A stretch of 64,000 nucleotides of DNA from contig NZ_JAVDYB010000001.1 of assembly GCF_031458235.1 (NCBI RefSeq), positions 7,134,501 through 7,198,500 on the forward strand, written 5' to 3'. Origin of the DNA: Catenuloplanes atrovinosus (GTDB lineage Bacteria; Actinomycetota; Actinomycetes; Mycobacteriales; Micromonosporaceae). Below, piece after piece: positions 16,240-25,423 of the stretch; within the stretch, counting starts at the first letter, position 1; each line of letters starts with the position of its first letter. The translations under genes were made by a program, and so were the position numbers. The notes under the pieces are model-generated. The model ran no database searches. It was not told the origin of the DNA and was given only the letters and a program-made list of their open reading frames with translations.

Positions 16240-17445
16240 TTATCGGGACGAATCTTCCGATTTGATCTTGTAATCGACGGGGGTCGACGCCCGATTCACG
16301 ACCGCACCTCTTCCTGTGAACATCCTGAACGCGGCGGCGGACAGGCGCCGAGGCATCGCGCGGCGGGCCCGGTAGAGCCGGCGAGGCAGATACGGCAGGC
16401 CGTCGTCCAGGAACGGCAGCGCGTGATAGCGGCGCAACCCGCGCCGGACCACCGGCACGCGGCCGTCCCGGCTGGCCCGGATCACCGTCAGCAGCTCCGG
16501 CACGCGGCGCTGCCGCACCAGGTGCCACTGCACCCGGGTAGCGGCCGGCAGCCCGTCCAGCACCCGCTGCGGCACCCGGTCCAGGAACGCGGCGCACCGG
16601 TCCAGGAACATCGTGCGGTAGTCGTCGTCGGCCTCGGGCAGCACACGCAGATAGAAGGCCAGGTCGGAGCGGACGGCGGAGGCGTCGTACCAGGCGCGCA
16701 GGTCCTCCCAGCCGCCGTCGCCCAGGAAGCGGCTGACGCGCTCCACCCCGGCGTACCGGTCCGCGAAGTTCCGCGGCTCCTCCCGGCGCTGGGTGATCGA
16801 CCGGTCGTCGCCCTCGCGCCGCCGCCAGTGATAGACCGGCTCGTGCAGCACGTCCACCGCGCGGGCCAGCACGTGCGCCGGCACCATCACGGGCGTGTCC
16901 TCGTAGAGCACGCCCTCCGGGAACGCCAGCCCCTGCCGCTCCCAGAAGTCCCGGCGGAAGACCTTGTTCCAGGCGGTACGGTCGCCGAGCAGCTCGCGGT
17001 CGCGGGTCACGTGCGTGCGCAGCCGGGTGTGCGTGAAGATCCGCGCGTGCATGCGCGACGGGTGCAGGCCCCGCGAGTCCAGGCGCAGCGTGTTCCCGGT
17101 GGCGAAGTCCGAGCCGGTCCGGGCCAGCGCGGCGGCCAGCCGCCCGGAGGCGCACCGGGGCAGCACGTCGTCGCTGTCCACGAACTGCAGCAGCGAGCCG
17201 CGCGCATGCCGTACCCCGGTGTTGCGGGCCGCGCCCAGCCCCGCATTGGGCTGGGTGATCAGCCGGAACCGGTCGTCGCGGGCGGTGAACGCGGCCGCGA
17301 TCCGCCCGCTGTCGTCGGTGGACCCGTCGTCGACCAGCACGACGTCGAGGTCGCGGTACGTCTGCGCCGCGATCGACTCCAGGCACTCCACGAGATAGGG
17401 CGCCACGTTGTGGACCGGCACGACGACACTGAGCACGGAGCCCAT
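16240..17445 (-). CDS. Glycosyltransferase family 2
   Basis: A 401-residue GT-A fold glycosyltransferase. It has VVVPVHN at the N-terminus, DDGS (39-42) and the metal-binding DSDD (90-93), then a long C-terminal helical region similar to wall-polymer (teichoic/capsular) transferases. The ATG overlaps the TGA of the upstream CDP-alcohol phosphotransferase as ATGA, so the two are translationally coupled and likely act together, adding sugar to an alditol-phosphate or lipid product at the inner membrane face. Donor and acceptor unknown. Confidence 0.87.
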   Translation of the reverse strand: MGSVLSVVVPVHNVAPYLVECLESIAAQTYRDLDVVLVDDGSTDDSGRIAAAFTARDDRFRLITQPNAGLGAARNTGVRHARGSLLQFVDSDDVLPRCASGRLAAALARTGSDFATGNTLRLDSRGLHPSRMHARIFTHTRLRTHVTRDRELLGDRTAWNKVFRRDFWERQGLAFPEGVLYEDTPVMVPAHVLARAVDVLHEPVYHWRRREGDDRSITQRREEPRNFADRYAGVERVSRFLGDGGWEDLRAWYDASAVRSDLAFYLRVLPEADDDYRTMFLDRCAAFLDRVPQRVLDGLPAATRVQWHLVRQRRVPELLTVIRASRDGRVPVVRRGLRRYHALPFLDDGLPYLPRRLYRARRAMPRRLSAAAFRMFTGRGAVVNRASTPVDYKIKSEDSSR

Positions 17446-19145
17446 CAGCGGGCCTGCCTTCCTGGGACGAGATCGGGCTCAGCATCCCCCGCCGGGCGCG
17501 GCGCGCCCGGCAACCGCGCATCGCGCGTACGGGTGGTGCTGACCCGGCGGGCCAGCACCATCAGCGTGTAGGCCGCGACCGCCGGGACGGCCACGCCGCC
17601 CAGCACCGCCACCGCGAGCGACCGCCCGGACCAGCCCGGCTCCCAGCGCGGCCGGTAGCCCGCACCGGCCCGCGCGGTCAGATCGTAGTGGTGCATGGCC
17701 ACCGCGAAGACCAGCGCGAACACCAGCCACGGCGGCACCCGGTGGACCACGCCCGCGCCGATCAGCAGCGAGAACTCGAGCAGGCGCAGCCCGGCCGGCA
17801 GCAGCCAGTCCAGCGGGCCGGTGACCGCGGGGAGCCGCCGCGCGAGCCACCCGTCGTCGCGCGCCGGGACCGGGTCGGCGGTCGCGAGCACGCTCACCCG
17901 CATGGCGCGCGACCGCAGCCCGCGCAACGCCAGCGTGTAGAGCAGCGCGGCGCCGCCCCAGCCGAGCACCGCGAGCAGCGCGGCGCGGCCACCGGCGCAC
18001 GCGGCCAGCACGCCGATCAGTGCCCAGCGCTCGCCGATCGGGAAGACCACCACGCGCTTCAGCCAGTAGACCGGCGACCGGCCGTCCGCGATCACCCGGT
18101 CGGAGAGCCGGCCGAGCGCGCCGCCGGTCCGGCCGCGCGGCGCGGCGGTGTCGTGCAGCGTGGCGTACCAGGAGTCGGTCGCGTGCCGCACGGTCTGCGC
18201 CGCCATCGCCGCGACCGCGAGCCACCAGGCGCCGTCGTGGCCGAGCCGCACCGCGCCCGCGGCCAGGCCGGCGTAGACCGCGTACTCCTTGGCCCGGTCC
18301 GCCATGGTGTCCAGCCAGCCGCCGAGCGGCGTGAACCGGCGGGTGTAGCGCGCCACCTGCCCGTCCACGCAGTCCAGCACGAACCCCAGGTAGAGCAGGA
18401 CCGCACCGGCGATCATGGCGGGCCGCGACGCCTGCGCGAAGCCGAGCGCGGCCGCCAGCGCGCAGAGCACGGAGAGCACGGTCACCGCGCTCGGGGTGAA
18501 CCCGAGTCGCGCGCACGCCCGGGTGATCACCGGTGACCAACTGCTGACCAGGAACGTGGCGACGAAGTCGTCGCGCTCCTTCACCGCGAGCCGCAGCCGC
18601 GCCCGCTCCTCGTCGATCCCGGCGAGTTCCGCCTCGGCCTCGGCCACCTCGGCGCCGCTCGCGCAGCGCCGGGCCGTCAAAAGCCGCAGCGGGTACGCAC
18701 GGACCCGCGCGCCGTCCGCGACCAGGCGCTCCAGCAGCGCGTCCAGGTCGTCCGTCCCGGCGCGCCGCACGGCGTGCGCCGCCCGCGCGCGATCGGTCCC
18801 AGCCAGCCGCAGCGCGCCGAGGAACACGGCCGGGCCGTCCGCCGCGCCGCCGATGATCATGCCGCGCGCGATCACCGGCCGGAGCCCACGCTTCCCCGCG
18901 CCGGTCAGCGCCACCGCTTGCCCACCCGGCTCGGTGGCCAGGTGCCGGAACACCGCGTCGTGCGCGACCAGGTCCGCGGCGACCAGCAGGACCGGCGCGG
19001 TGCCGGCGCACAGCACCGTGGCCAGGTCCGCCGCCGTGTCCGGCTCCACGATCCGGGTCGCTCCGGCACGGCGGAGCTGATCTCTCAGCCGGTCCCGGCG
19101 GGCGGTCTCGACGGCGGCTCCGGCCGTCAGCACTGCGAGCGTCAC
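17445..19145 (-). CDS. CDP-alcohol phosphatidyltransferase with extra N-terminal domain
   Basis: A 566-residue fusion. Residues ~1-190 are a soluble domain without obvious family motifs, perhaps a degenerate nucleotidyltransferase. From about 200 onward it is a membrane protein containing the complete family signature DxxDGxxARx8GxxxDxxxD, starting at Asp258 (DCVDGQVAR, then G, D, D at the right spacing). It should transfer a phospho-alcohol from CDP-alcohol to a lipid or inositol/glycerol-type acceptor. Hydrophobic helices continue to residue ~540, followed by a Pro/Arg-rich tail. Similar fused proteins occur in actinomycetes as hypothetical membrane proteins. Start GTG 19145, with GCGAGGC upstream; coupled to the GT2 gene by ATGA. 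Confidence 0.83.
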   Translation of the reverse strand: MTLAVLTAGAAVETARRDRLRDQLRRAGATRIVEPDTAADLATVLCAGTAPVLLVAADLVAHDAVFRHLATEPGGQAVALTGAGKRGLRPVIARGMIIGGAADGPAVFLGALRLAGTDRARAAHAVRRAGTDDLDALLERLVADGARVRAYPLRLLTARRCASGAEVAEAEAELAGIDEERARLRLAVKERDDFVATFLVSSWSPVITRACARLGFTPSAVTVLSVLCALAAALGFAQASRPAMIAGAVLLYLGFVLDCVDGQVARYTRRFTPLGGWLDTMADRAKEYAVYAGLAAGAVRLGHDGAWWLAVAAMAAQTVRHATDSWYATLHDTAAPRGRTGGALGRLSDRVIADGRSPVYWLKRVVVFPIGERWALIGVLAACAGGRAALLAVLGWGGAALLYTLALRGLRSRAMRVSVLATADPVPARDDGWLARRLPAVTGPLDWLLPAGLRLLEFSLLIGAGVVHRVPPWLVFALVFAVAMHHYDLTARAGAGYRPRWEPGWSGRSLAVAVLGGVAVPAVAAYTLMVLARRVSTTRTRDARLPGAPRPAGDAEPDLVPGRQAR

Positions 19146-19299
19146 GCCTCGCTCAACCCGATATCGGCCGCTTAGTGGCGACTCCCTACGGGAATGACGG
19201 AAGAGATCCCCTTCGGGACGGACGACGGACTAGCGCCCGTTTCTTACCGTTGAGTCATCGGCACAACACACAGTGCCACGAACTGAGGAGTTGAGCACC

Positions 19300-19512
19300 A
19301 TGGCCTCGTCGCCTCGCCGCCTCTCCCGGCCGCGCGACAACCGTTGGATCGCCGGCGTCTGCTCCGGCCTGGGCCGCCGTTTCGGGCTCGGTGCCGGCAC
19401 CGTCCGGCTTCTCTTCGTGCTGTCCTGTCTGCTGCCCGGTCCGCAGGTGTTGCTCTACCTCGCGCTGTGGATCCTGCTGCCGAACGAGGAGCGGTACTCC
19501 ACCGCGCACTGA
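19300..19512 (+). CDS. PspC domain protein
   Basis: A 70-residue protein. A basic start (SSPRRLSRPRDNRW) is followed by the PspC core, in which IAGVCSGLGRRFGL leads into one hydrophobic transmembrane helix and a closing LPNEER. Stand-alone PspC proteins are small inner-membrane envelope-stress proteins. ATG 19300 has GAGGAG upstream at 9-nt spacing. A long perfect hairpin terminator follows. Single-gene unit. Confidence 0.88.
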   Translation: MASSPRRLSRPRDNRWIAGVCSGLGRRFGLGAGTVRLLFVLSCLLPGPQVLLYLALWILLPNEERYSTAH

Positions 19513-19523
19513 CCTCGCCGCTC

Positions 19524-19556
19524 GCGACGGCCGCCGGGGTTCCCGGCGGCCGTCGC
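19524..19556. terminator. Bidirectional hairpin terminator
   Basis: GCGACGGCCGCCGGG (19524-19538), loop GTT, then its exact reverse complement (19542-19556). It lies between convergent PspC and DUF4230 genes. Confidence 0.8.
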
Positions 19557-19567
19557 CGTGCCGGGCG

Positions 19568-20299
19568 TCAGGGCGCGGTGTAGGTGACCGTCACCCGCTC
19601 GTAGCCGAGCGACTTGAGCAGCCCTTCCAGCATCTTCGTGGTGTTCTCCTGGGCGCGCTGCGGCAGCTCGCTCTCCCGCGCGGCCGCCTCGATGCGCTCC
19701 TCGGAGAGCACGTAGATCGCCTGCTGCTTGTTCGGATCCTGGCCGAACATGTCGCCGATCCGGTTGAGCAGGCCCTTCTCCTCGGAGAAGACGTAACTCT
19801 TCTCCTGGTCCAGGTTCGCCTCGCCGAGCTGCGGGGCGGGCAGCGTGATGGTGGCGCTCTTGCCGTCCTCCGACACCACGATCGCGTCCTCGGAGATGGT
19901 GCTGAAGTCGACATATGCCTCGACGGAGCCGGCGGCCACGAACAGCGTGCGCTCGTTGAGCAGGAAGTCCGGCACGTTCTCCCGGTTGCGCTGGGTGTCC
20001 ACCACGACCTGGAAGTTGCCCTCGGCCGCGACGTACCGACTCAGATCCTTGATCGACTCCAGCAGCGGCGGCTGGCTGCGGTCGGTCTGCTGCTCCGCGA
20101 ACGGGTTGGTCAGGCGGTCCAGCAGGCCGGTGGTGGTGCGCACCACGACCAGGCCGCCGACCAGCGCCACGAGCAGGAGCGCCACCAGCCAGAACACGCC
20201 CCGGCGGCGACGCTCGGGCTCCGCGGCCGTCGTCGTCTCCGGCGCGTCCGGCACCGGCATCTCGGTGGTCGGTTGGTCGATTCCCTTGTTGCCGCCCAT
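19568..20299 (-). CDS. DUF4230 domain membrane-anchored protein
   Basis: 243 residues. An acidic/Thr-rich N-terminus and an RRRR cluster precede a single TM helix near residues 34-55; the remaining ~185 residues face outside and match the DUF4230 pattern (a leading LLESIKDLSRYVAAEG, then a beta-rich region with repeated charged motifs). Function of the family is unknown. Start ATG 20299 with GGGTGAG upstream. It is convergent with PspC and divergent from the second CDP-alcohol phosphotransferase, an envelope-related neighbourhood. Confidence 0.8.
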   Translation of the reverse strand: MGGNKGIDQPTTEMPVPDAPETTTAAEPERRRRGVFWLVALLLVALVGGLVVVRTTTGLLDRLTNPFAEQQTDRSQPPLLESIKDLSRYVAAEGNFQVVVDTQRNRENVPDFLLNERTLFVAAGSVEAYVDFSTISEDAIVVSEDGKSATITLPAPQLGEANLDQEKSYVFSEEKGLLNRIGDMFGQDPNKQQAIYVLSEERIEAAARESELPQRAQENTTKMLEGLLKSLGYERVTVTYTAP

Positions 20300-20439
20300 C
20301 GCGGCTCACCCGCCCTTGCAAGCGCAGTTACTCCTACCCCAAACGGTACGGGTGGGGTACGACAGTCGCGAATCGAGCGCAACCCGTACCCTTATGGTCG
20401 GTTTTGCGTATTGTGTTGTTAACCGTCCGAAGGGTAACG

Positions 20440-21321
20440 ATGGTGTCCACGTTCTCCGCCGAGCGGGTCCGCGCCACGCTCAAGGACCGCGACGCCTGGT
20501 GGACGGTGCTTCTGGTCGACCCGGTCGCGACGCCGATCGTGCGGCGGGTGGCCGGCTACCGCTGGGTCACGCCGAACCGGATCACGCTGGTCGCGTTCCT
20601 GCTCGGGCTGGTCGCCGCGGCCGCGTTCTGGCAGGCCACGTGGGGGTGGCTGGCCGTCGGCGCGCTGCTGTTCCACCTGAGCTTCGTGCTCGACTGCATG
20701 GACGGCAAGGTGGCACGGCTGCGCGGCGACGGCTCCGCGTTCGGCGCCTGGCTGGACTTCATCGGCGACCGGATCAAGGACCTGACCTGCACCGCGGGCC
20801 TGTTCGGCGGGCAGTGGGCGGTCACCGGCGACGACCGCTGGCTCGGCCTCGGCGCGCTGGTGCTGTTCGTCAACATGTTCCGCTACCTCAACGGCGCACA
20901 GATGAACAAGGTGCGCGACGACATGCGCGAGCGGATGGAGCGGGCGCGGCGCGCGGCCGGGCTGGACGGCGGCCTGCGCTGGGTCGAGGAGGCGATGGAC
21001 GTGCTCCCGGCCGGCACCGCCTCGGCCGGCGCCTCGGTCGCGGACATCAACGACGACTTCCGGGCGCGGTACGGCCGGTTCGTCGGCCTGCGGAACGCGC
21101 TGCGCCGGTACCGCATCCGCCCGCACCTGGTCAGCGGCATCGAGTTCCAGATGTTCGTGTTCATCGTGGGCCCGCTGACCGGCCGCGTCGCGCTGGTCAC
21201 GCTGGTCACCGGCGCGTTGCTGCTGGTCTTCGAGGCCGGCCTGATCTACAAGCTGTGGCTGTCCACCCGGTCGTTCGAGCGGCAGCTGGCCGCGCTGCGG
21301 GAGTCCGTCACCGCGGGATGA
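20440..21321 (+). CDS. CDP-alcohol phosphatidyltransferase family protein
   Basis: A 293-residue integral membrane enzyme. The full catalytic signature begins at Asp85 (DCMDGKVAR, eight residues, G, three, D, three, D). Several TM helices lie before and after, with a long cytoplasmic loop around residues 150-210. It would make a phospholipid or lipid-linked alditol phosphate from a CDP-activated alcohol. ATG 20440 is preceded by GAAGGG at 5-nt spacing. It has the same family domain as the fused protein at 17445-19145. A perfect inverted repeat covers its stop codon. Confidence 0.85.
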   Translation: MVSTFSAERVRATLKDRDAWWTVLLVDPVATPIVRRVAGYRWVTPNRITLVAFLLGLVAAAAFWQATWGWLAVGALLFHLSFVLDCMDGKVARLRGDGSAFGAWLDFIGDRIKDLTCTAGLFGGQWAVTGDDRWLGLGALVLFVNMFRYLNGAQMNKVRDDMRERMERARRAAGLDGGLRWVEEAMDVLPAGTASAGASVADINDDFRARYGRFVGLRNALRRYRIRPHLVSGIEFQMFVFIVGPLTGRVALVTLVTGALLLVFEAGLIYKLWLSTRSFERQLAALRESVTAG

Positions 21322-21329
21322 CGGACTCC
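21300..21329. terminator. Hairpin terminator over the stop codon
   Basis: GGAGTCCGTCA (21300-21310) and TGACGGACTCC (21319-21329) are exact reverse complements; the TGA of the phosphotransferase is inside the right arm. It separates convergent genes. Confidence 0.7.
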
Positions 21330-21337
21330 ACCGGCGA

Positions 21338-21652
21338 TCAGCCCGGAGCCTCGGTGAACTCGCTGAACAGGAACACCCGGGCGTGGATCTGATTGCGCTG
21401 CTGGAGGGCCGCGCGCAGCGCCCGGTGCAGGCCGTCCTCCAGGTACATGCCACCGTTCCACTGCACGACGTGCGGGAACAGGTCGCCGTAGAACGTCGAG
21501 TCCTCCGCCAGCAACTTGTCCAGCGCCAGCTCGCGCTTGGTGGTGATCAGCTGATCCAGCCGGATGGGCCTCGGCGGGATCTCCGCCCACTGCTTCAACG
21601 TGAGCCCGTGCTCCGGATAGGGCCGACCGTCCCTAACCCCCTTGAAGATCAC
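21338..21652 (-). CDS. Small conserved actinobacterial protein with ParB-like DGxHR motif
   Basis: 104 residues, no membrane segment. A Pro/Ile-rich IRLDQLITTKREL leads to a DGLHR box (residues 73-77), the same order as the ParB/sulfiredoxin fold's two conserved blocks but shortened. Proteins of this size and pattern are widespread in actinomycetes and unassigned. No toxin or partitioning partner is adjacent. Starts at ATG 21652 with GGGAGGGGA in the upstream 15 bases. Confidence 0.65.
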   Translation of the reverse strand: MIFKGVRDGRPYPEHGLTLKQWAEIPPRPIRLDQLITTKRELALDKLLAEDSTFYGDLFPHVVQWNGGMYLEDGLHRALRAALQQRNQIHARVFLFSEFTEAPG

Positions 21653-21697
21653 GACGGCACGCTCCCCTCCCCTGTTCCGTGCCCGGCCGTAGTCAGC

Positions 21698-22354
21698 CTA
21701 GCGACCCGGACCGGCGGATGATTCGTCCCCGCTCACGCCGCCCCGCCGAGTCCAGCGACCCCGGTGGATGACCTCGGCCTGCGGGCGGCGACCCCGCTTC
21801 AATGACGGCGAGCGACGATCTGGTGCACGGTATCCGATCGTCAGCGCGCCCACGGGGACGAAGTCCTCGGGCACGCCGAACGATTCCCGGTACGCGGACG
21901 TGCGCTCCGGCGGAATGCCGAAGAAGCATGCGCCCAGCCCCTCGTCCACCGCCGTCAGCAGCATCATCAGCGCGGCCATGCCGGCGTCGATGTCCCAGTA
22001 CGGCACCGGCCAGCGCCGCTCGTCCCGGTCCGACCAGCCCTTGTCCGGTTCCGCGTACCGATCGAGGTAGGCCGAACGGTTCGAGTGCGGCACCACGATC
22101 AGCGGCGCCCGGCTCATCCCGGTCAGCCAGCCGCTCATCCCGGACGCCGGATCCTTCGGGCTGGTGGCCGTCCAGAACCGGGCGCGGTCGGCCGGATCCT
22201 CCAGCACCAGGAAGCCCCAGCCCTGCGAGAAGCCGGCCGAGGGGGCGCGCACCGCGTGCGCCAGCAGCCGGTCCACCACCTCGGGCGGCACCGGCCGGTC
22301 CGGGTCGTAGTTGCGGACCATCCGGCGCCTGCGCACCACCTCGGCGAACTCCAT
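21698..22354 (-). CDS. Nitroreductase family protein
   Basis: 218 residues. The FMN-binding start (RRRRMVRNYDPDRPVP) and VRAPSAGFSQGW, a central substrate region and a C-terminal LTIGYRAPD block are typical of nitroreductase/BluB-like flavoproteins that use NAD(P)H to reduce nitro or quinone compounds. The last ~25 residues are a charged extension. It starts 10 bp after the epimerase gene on the same strand, so the two are probably cotranscribed. Confidence 0.88.
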   Translation of the reverse strand: MEFAEVVRRRRMVRNYDPDRPVPPEVVDRLLAHAVRAPSAGFSQGWGFLVLEDPADRARFWTATSPKDPASGMSGWLTGMSRAPLIVVPHSNRSAYLDRYAEPDKGWSDRDERRWPVPYWDIDAGMAALMMLLTAVDEGLGACFFGIPPERTSAYRESFGVPEDFVPVGALTIGYRAPDRRSPSLKRGRRPQAEVIHRGRWTRRGGVSGDESSAGPGR

Positions 22355-22364
22355 GCCGGGCCGC

Positions 22365-23312
22365 TTAGGAGGCCGGCACCGGCGTGATGCCCCAGACGCC
22401 GCGCCACGCGTCGCCCGGGTCCAGCACGATCAGGCCACGGCCCGACCGGAACGCGTCCGGCGGGCAGGTCATCGGCTCGATGGCGACCGCCTTGCGGTAC
22501 CGGTCGCCGCTCAGCGTGTCCGAGGTGAAGACCTGCCACCAGCCGAACGAGTCGTCGCCCCAGATCCGCACCTCGGCGCCGCCGCCGGCCAGCACGACCG
22601 TGGACGTGCCGTCCGCCGCGTGCTCCACGTCGCCGAACGCGGTGTCCAGCACCGCGGCGCCGATCCGGCGGCCCTCGGTGTAGTCGAACTCGGTGCCGGC
22701 CACCTTCGACGCGCCGATCGGCAGCAGCCGCGAGTCGACCAGCAGCCGGTTCCGCGCGGGCAGCGTCAGCGTCAGCTCGTCCACCGGAACGCCGGGGATC
22801 TGCAGGTACGGGTGGACGCTGAAGCCGAACGGGACCGGCTGGGCCGCCAGGTTCGTCACCTCGTGCGTCGCCCGCAGCCCGGCCGCGCTCACCTGCCAGG
22901 TGGTGCGCAGCCGCAGCGGCCAGGGGTAACCGGGCTGGGCCGGCATCAGGTACTCCAGCGTCACCGCGTCGGCCGACTGCTCGACCGCGTGCCAGCGGGC
23001 GTAGTTGACCAGGCCGTGCAGCGCGTTGTTGCGCTCCGGCTCCGTGATGAACAGCTGGTACTGCGTGCCCTCGAAGGTGTACTGCCCGTCCCGGATCCGG
23101 TTCGGCCAGGGCGCCAGGATCTGGCCCGCGCAGCCGGCCGCGAGCTCGTCGTCGCCGTACCCCGACACGTGGTCCACGCCGTTCGCCCGATAGGACCGCA
23201 GGCCACCGCCCACCTCGACGACGACGGCCTGGTGGCCGTCCGCGGCGATGGTCCACTGTGTCCCGGAGAGCGGCTCGGCAGCGGCCCCGGACTGGTGCGC
23301 GACAGAAGTCAT
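22365..23312 (-). CDS. Aldose 1-epimerase family protein
   Basis: A 315-residue galactose-mutarotase-like beta-sandwich enzyme interconverting alpha and beta aldoses. NALHGLV near the middle supplies the catalytic His, the FGFSVHPYL motif the second His, and an IEPMTCPPDAF block near the C-terminus the catalytic Glu. No signal peptide, so cytoplasmic. ATG 23312 has TAAAGT six bases upstream and no SD, consistent with a leaderless transcript. Likely operon with the nitroreductase. Confidence 0.88.
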   Translation of the reverse strand: MTSVAHQSGAAAEPLSGTQWTIAADGHQAVVVEVGGGLRSYRANGVDHVSGYGDDELAAGCAGQILAPWPNRIRDGQYTFEGTQYQLFITEPERNNALHGLVNYARWHAVEQSADAVTLEYLMPAQPGYPWPLRLRTTWQVSAAGLRATHEVTNLAAQPVPFGFSVHPYLQIPGVPVDELTLTLPARNRLLVDSRLLPIGASKVAGTEFDYTEGRRIGAAVLDTAFGDVEHAADGTSTVVLAGGGAEVRIWGDDSFGWWQVFTSDTLSGDRYRKAVAIEPMTCPPDAFRSGRGLIVLDPGDAWRGVWGITPVPAS

Positions 23313-23318
23313 GGTCGA

Positions 23319-23324
23319 ACTTTA
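23319..23324 (-). promoter_or_regulatory. -10 element of a leaderless promoter (epimerase)
   Basis: TAAAGT on the minus strand six bases before the epimerase ATG. Confidence 0.5.
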
Positions 23325-23348
23325 GCCAGCGTAGGGGTTAACGCGGGC

Positions 23349-23993
23349 TCAGGGAGCCAGCCGTTCGATGGCCCACCCGCCGGCTACGCGGCGGTAACGC
23401 AGCCGGTCGTGCAACCGGCTCGGCCGGCCCTGCCAGAACTCCACGCTTTCCGGCACCACGCGCAGCCCGCCCCAGTGCGGCGGGGGCGGCACCTCCGTGT
23501 CCGGGCCGAACCGCGCGGCGGCCTCCTCGAACGCGGCCTCCAGCTCGTCCCGGCCGGTCAGCACCGTGGACTGCGGGCTGGCCCAGGCGCCGAGCTGCGA
23601 GCCGCGCGGGCGGGTCGCGAAGTAGGCCTCGGTCTCGGCCCGGTCGACCCGCTCGATCCCACCGCGGACCAGTACCTGGCGGTGCATCGGGTGCCACGGG
23701 AAGAGCAGCGCGCCGTGCGGGTTGGCGGCCGCCTCCGTACCCTTGCGGGACCCGTAGTTCGTGAACAGCGTGAAGCCACGCGCGTCCACGTCCTTGAGCA
23801 ACACGGTACGGCTGCTCGGGCGGCCCTCCGCGTCCGCGGTCGAGAAGATCATCGCGTTCGGCTCGGGCAGCGGGAAGGCCTGCGCCTCGGCGAACCAGCG
23901 GGCGAACTGGGTGGTCCAGTCGGCGGCCAGGTCCGCACGGCGCAGCCCGTGGTCGGGATGGTACTCGCGGCGCATTCCGGCAAGGTCGGACAT
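23349..23993 (-). CDS. pdxH: Pyridoxamine 5'-phosphate oxidase
   Basis: 214 residues. FMN-dependent oxidation of pyridoxine/pyridoxamine 5'-phosphate to PLP in the cytoplasm. Characteristic segments are [26 protein letters not shown], split here as SSRTVLLKD and FTNYGSRKG (FMN phosphate binding), [14 protein letters not shown], and the C-terminal [12 protein letters not shown] that binds PLP. The frame is open to 24032, but ATG 23993 has TACCGT seven bases upstream and matches the usual MSDLAGMR start. Divergent from serC, a PLP-dependent enzyme. Confidence 0.93.
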   Translation of the reverse strand: MSDLAGMRREYHPDHGLRRADLAADWTTQFARWFAEAQAFPLPEPNAMIFSTADAEGRPSSRTVLLKDVDARGFTLFTNYGSRKGTEAAANPHGALLFPWHPMHRQVLVRGGIERVDRAETEAYFATRPRGSQLGAWASPQSTVLTGRDELEAAFEEAAARFGPDTEVPPPPHWGGLRVVPESVEFWQGRPSRLHDRLRYRRVAGGWAIERLAP

Positions 23994-24000
23994 GTGGTGC

Positions 24001-24006
24001 ACGGTA
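24001..24006 (-). promoter_or_regulatory. -10 element of a leaderless promoter (pdxH)
   Basis: TACCGT on the minus strand seven bases before the pdxH ATG; no Shine-Dalgarno. Confidence 0.5.
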
Positions 24007-24109
24007 ATGGCTTTCCCGGTCGGGTGGACCATGTGGGATCGTCGTGTACGCGCGCCTCGTCATCCGGGAGCATGGAGGCGACCGACTCGCGGAAGGACCC
24101 TGGATCACC

Positions 24110-25237
24110 GTGGCTGACCCGTCGACGATTCGCATCCCCGACGACCTGCTGCCCGCCGACGGCCGCTTCGGCTGCGGCCCGTCGAAGGTCCGGCCGGAGG
24201 CGGTGGAGGCGCTGTCCCGCGTGTCCCGGACGTACCTCGGCACCTCGCACCGGCAGAAGACGGTGCGGAACGAGGTCGCGCGCCTGCGCCGCGGGCTGGC
24301 GGAGTTCTTCTCGCTGCCGGACGGCTACGAGGTGATCCTCTCCAACGGCGGCACCACCGCGTTCTGGGAGAGCGCGGTGTTCGGCCTGATCCGCGACCGC
24401 GCGCAGTTCGCCACGCACGGCGAGTTCGGCGCGAAGTTCGCCACGGCGGTACGGGCCGCGCCGTTCCTGGGCGAGCCGACCGTGCACAGCGCCACGCCCG
24501 GCACCGCGGCGGCGCTGACCGCGGAGGCCGGCGTGGACGTCTACGGCATCCCGCAGAACGAGACGTCGACCGGCGTGTCCGTGCCGGTGCGCCGGGTGCC
24601 CGGCGCGGACCCGGACGCGCTGATGCTGATCGACGCCACCTCCGGCGCGGGCGGCCTGGACGTGGACGTGGCCGAGACCGACGTCTACTACTTCGCGCCG
24701 CAGAAGTGCTTCGGCTCGGACGGCGGCATCTGGATCGGGCTGTTCTCGCCGGCCGCGATCGCGCGCGCGGAGGAGATCAAGGCGTCCGGGCGGTACATCC
24801 CGGCTTTCCTGGACGTGGTCACCGCGATCGAGCAGTCCCGGCTGGAGCAGACGTACAACACGCCGGCGCTCGCCACCGTGTTCCTGGCCGCGGAGCAGAC
24901 CGACTGGATGCTGTCGCAGGGCGGGCTGGCCTGGGCCGCGAAGCGCACGGCGGAGAGTGCGTCGATCATCTACGGGTGGGCGGCGCGCTCGTCGTTCGCG
25001 ACGCCGTTCGTCACCGACCCGGCCGTGCGGTCCACCGTGGTGGCCACCATCGACCTGGACCCGGCGGTGTCCGCGGACGCGGTCTCCGCGGTGCTGCGGG
25101 CGAACGGCATCGTGGACACCGACTCGTACCGCAAGCTGGGGCGCAACCAGCTTCGGGTGGCGCTGTTCCCGGCCGTGGAGCCGTCCGACGTGGAGCGTCT
25201 GACGCACTGCATCGACCACGTGGTGGAACGACTTTAG
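24110..25237 (+). CDS. serC: Phosphoserine aminotransferase
   Basis: 375 residues. Transfers the amino group of glutamate to 3-phosphohydroxypyruvate in serine biosynthesis, with PLP as cofactor. GRFGCGPSKVRPE at the N-terminus and LGTSHRQK are the typical actinobacterial SerC start; the PLP Lys is Lys199 in YYFAPQKCFGSDGG. The frame extends to 24044, but GTG 24110 gives the family's usual N-terminus and GGAAGGA lies upstream. Divergent from pdxH, which supplies its cofactor, and followed by sepH. Confidence 0.93.
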   Translation: MADPSTIRIPDDLLPADGRFGCGPSKVRPEAVEALSRVSRTYLGTSHRQKTVRNEVARLRRGLAEFFSLPDGYEVILSNGGTTAFWESAVFGLIRDRAQFATHGEFGAKFATAVRAAPFLGEPTVHSATPGTAAALTAEAGVDVYGIPQNETSTGVSVPVRRVPGADPDALMLIDATSGAGGLDVDVAETDVYYFAPQKCFGSDGGIWIGLFSPAAIARAEEIKASGRYIPAFLDVVTAIEQSRLEQTYNTPALATVFLAAEQTDWMLSQGGLAWAAKRTAESASIIYGWAARSSFATPFVTDPAVRSTVVATIDLDPAVSADAVSAVLRANGIVDTDSYRKLGRNQLRVALFPAVEPSDVERLTHCIDHVVERL

Positions 25238-25423
25238 TGATACTTTGTCCGCTTTCAGCGAAATCGGACGCTTAGCGAGATCAATTCGGGCTGGTCAGCG
25301 ACACGCGGTGTGGCTTACTCCCATCGTGGGAAGATTGCGCGTACCGTGTCCGGGAAGGCTCCGAGCGCATCGTGTGCTAGGGGCAGGCCAGCCCAGCGAG
25401 ACCGACGGGACGGAGGCAACGCG

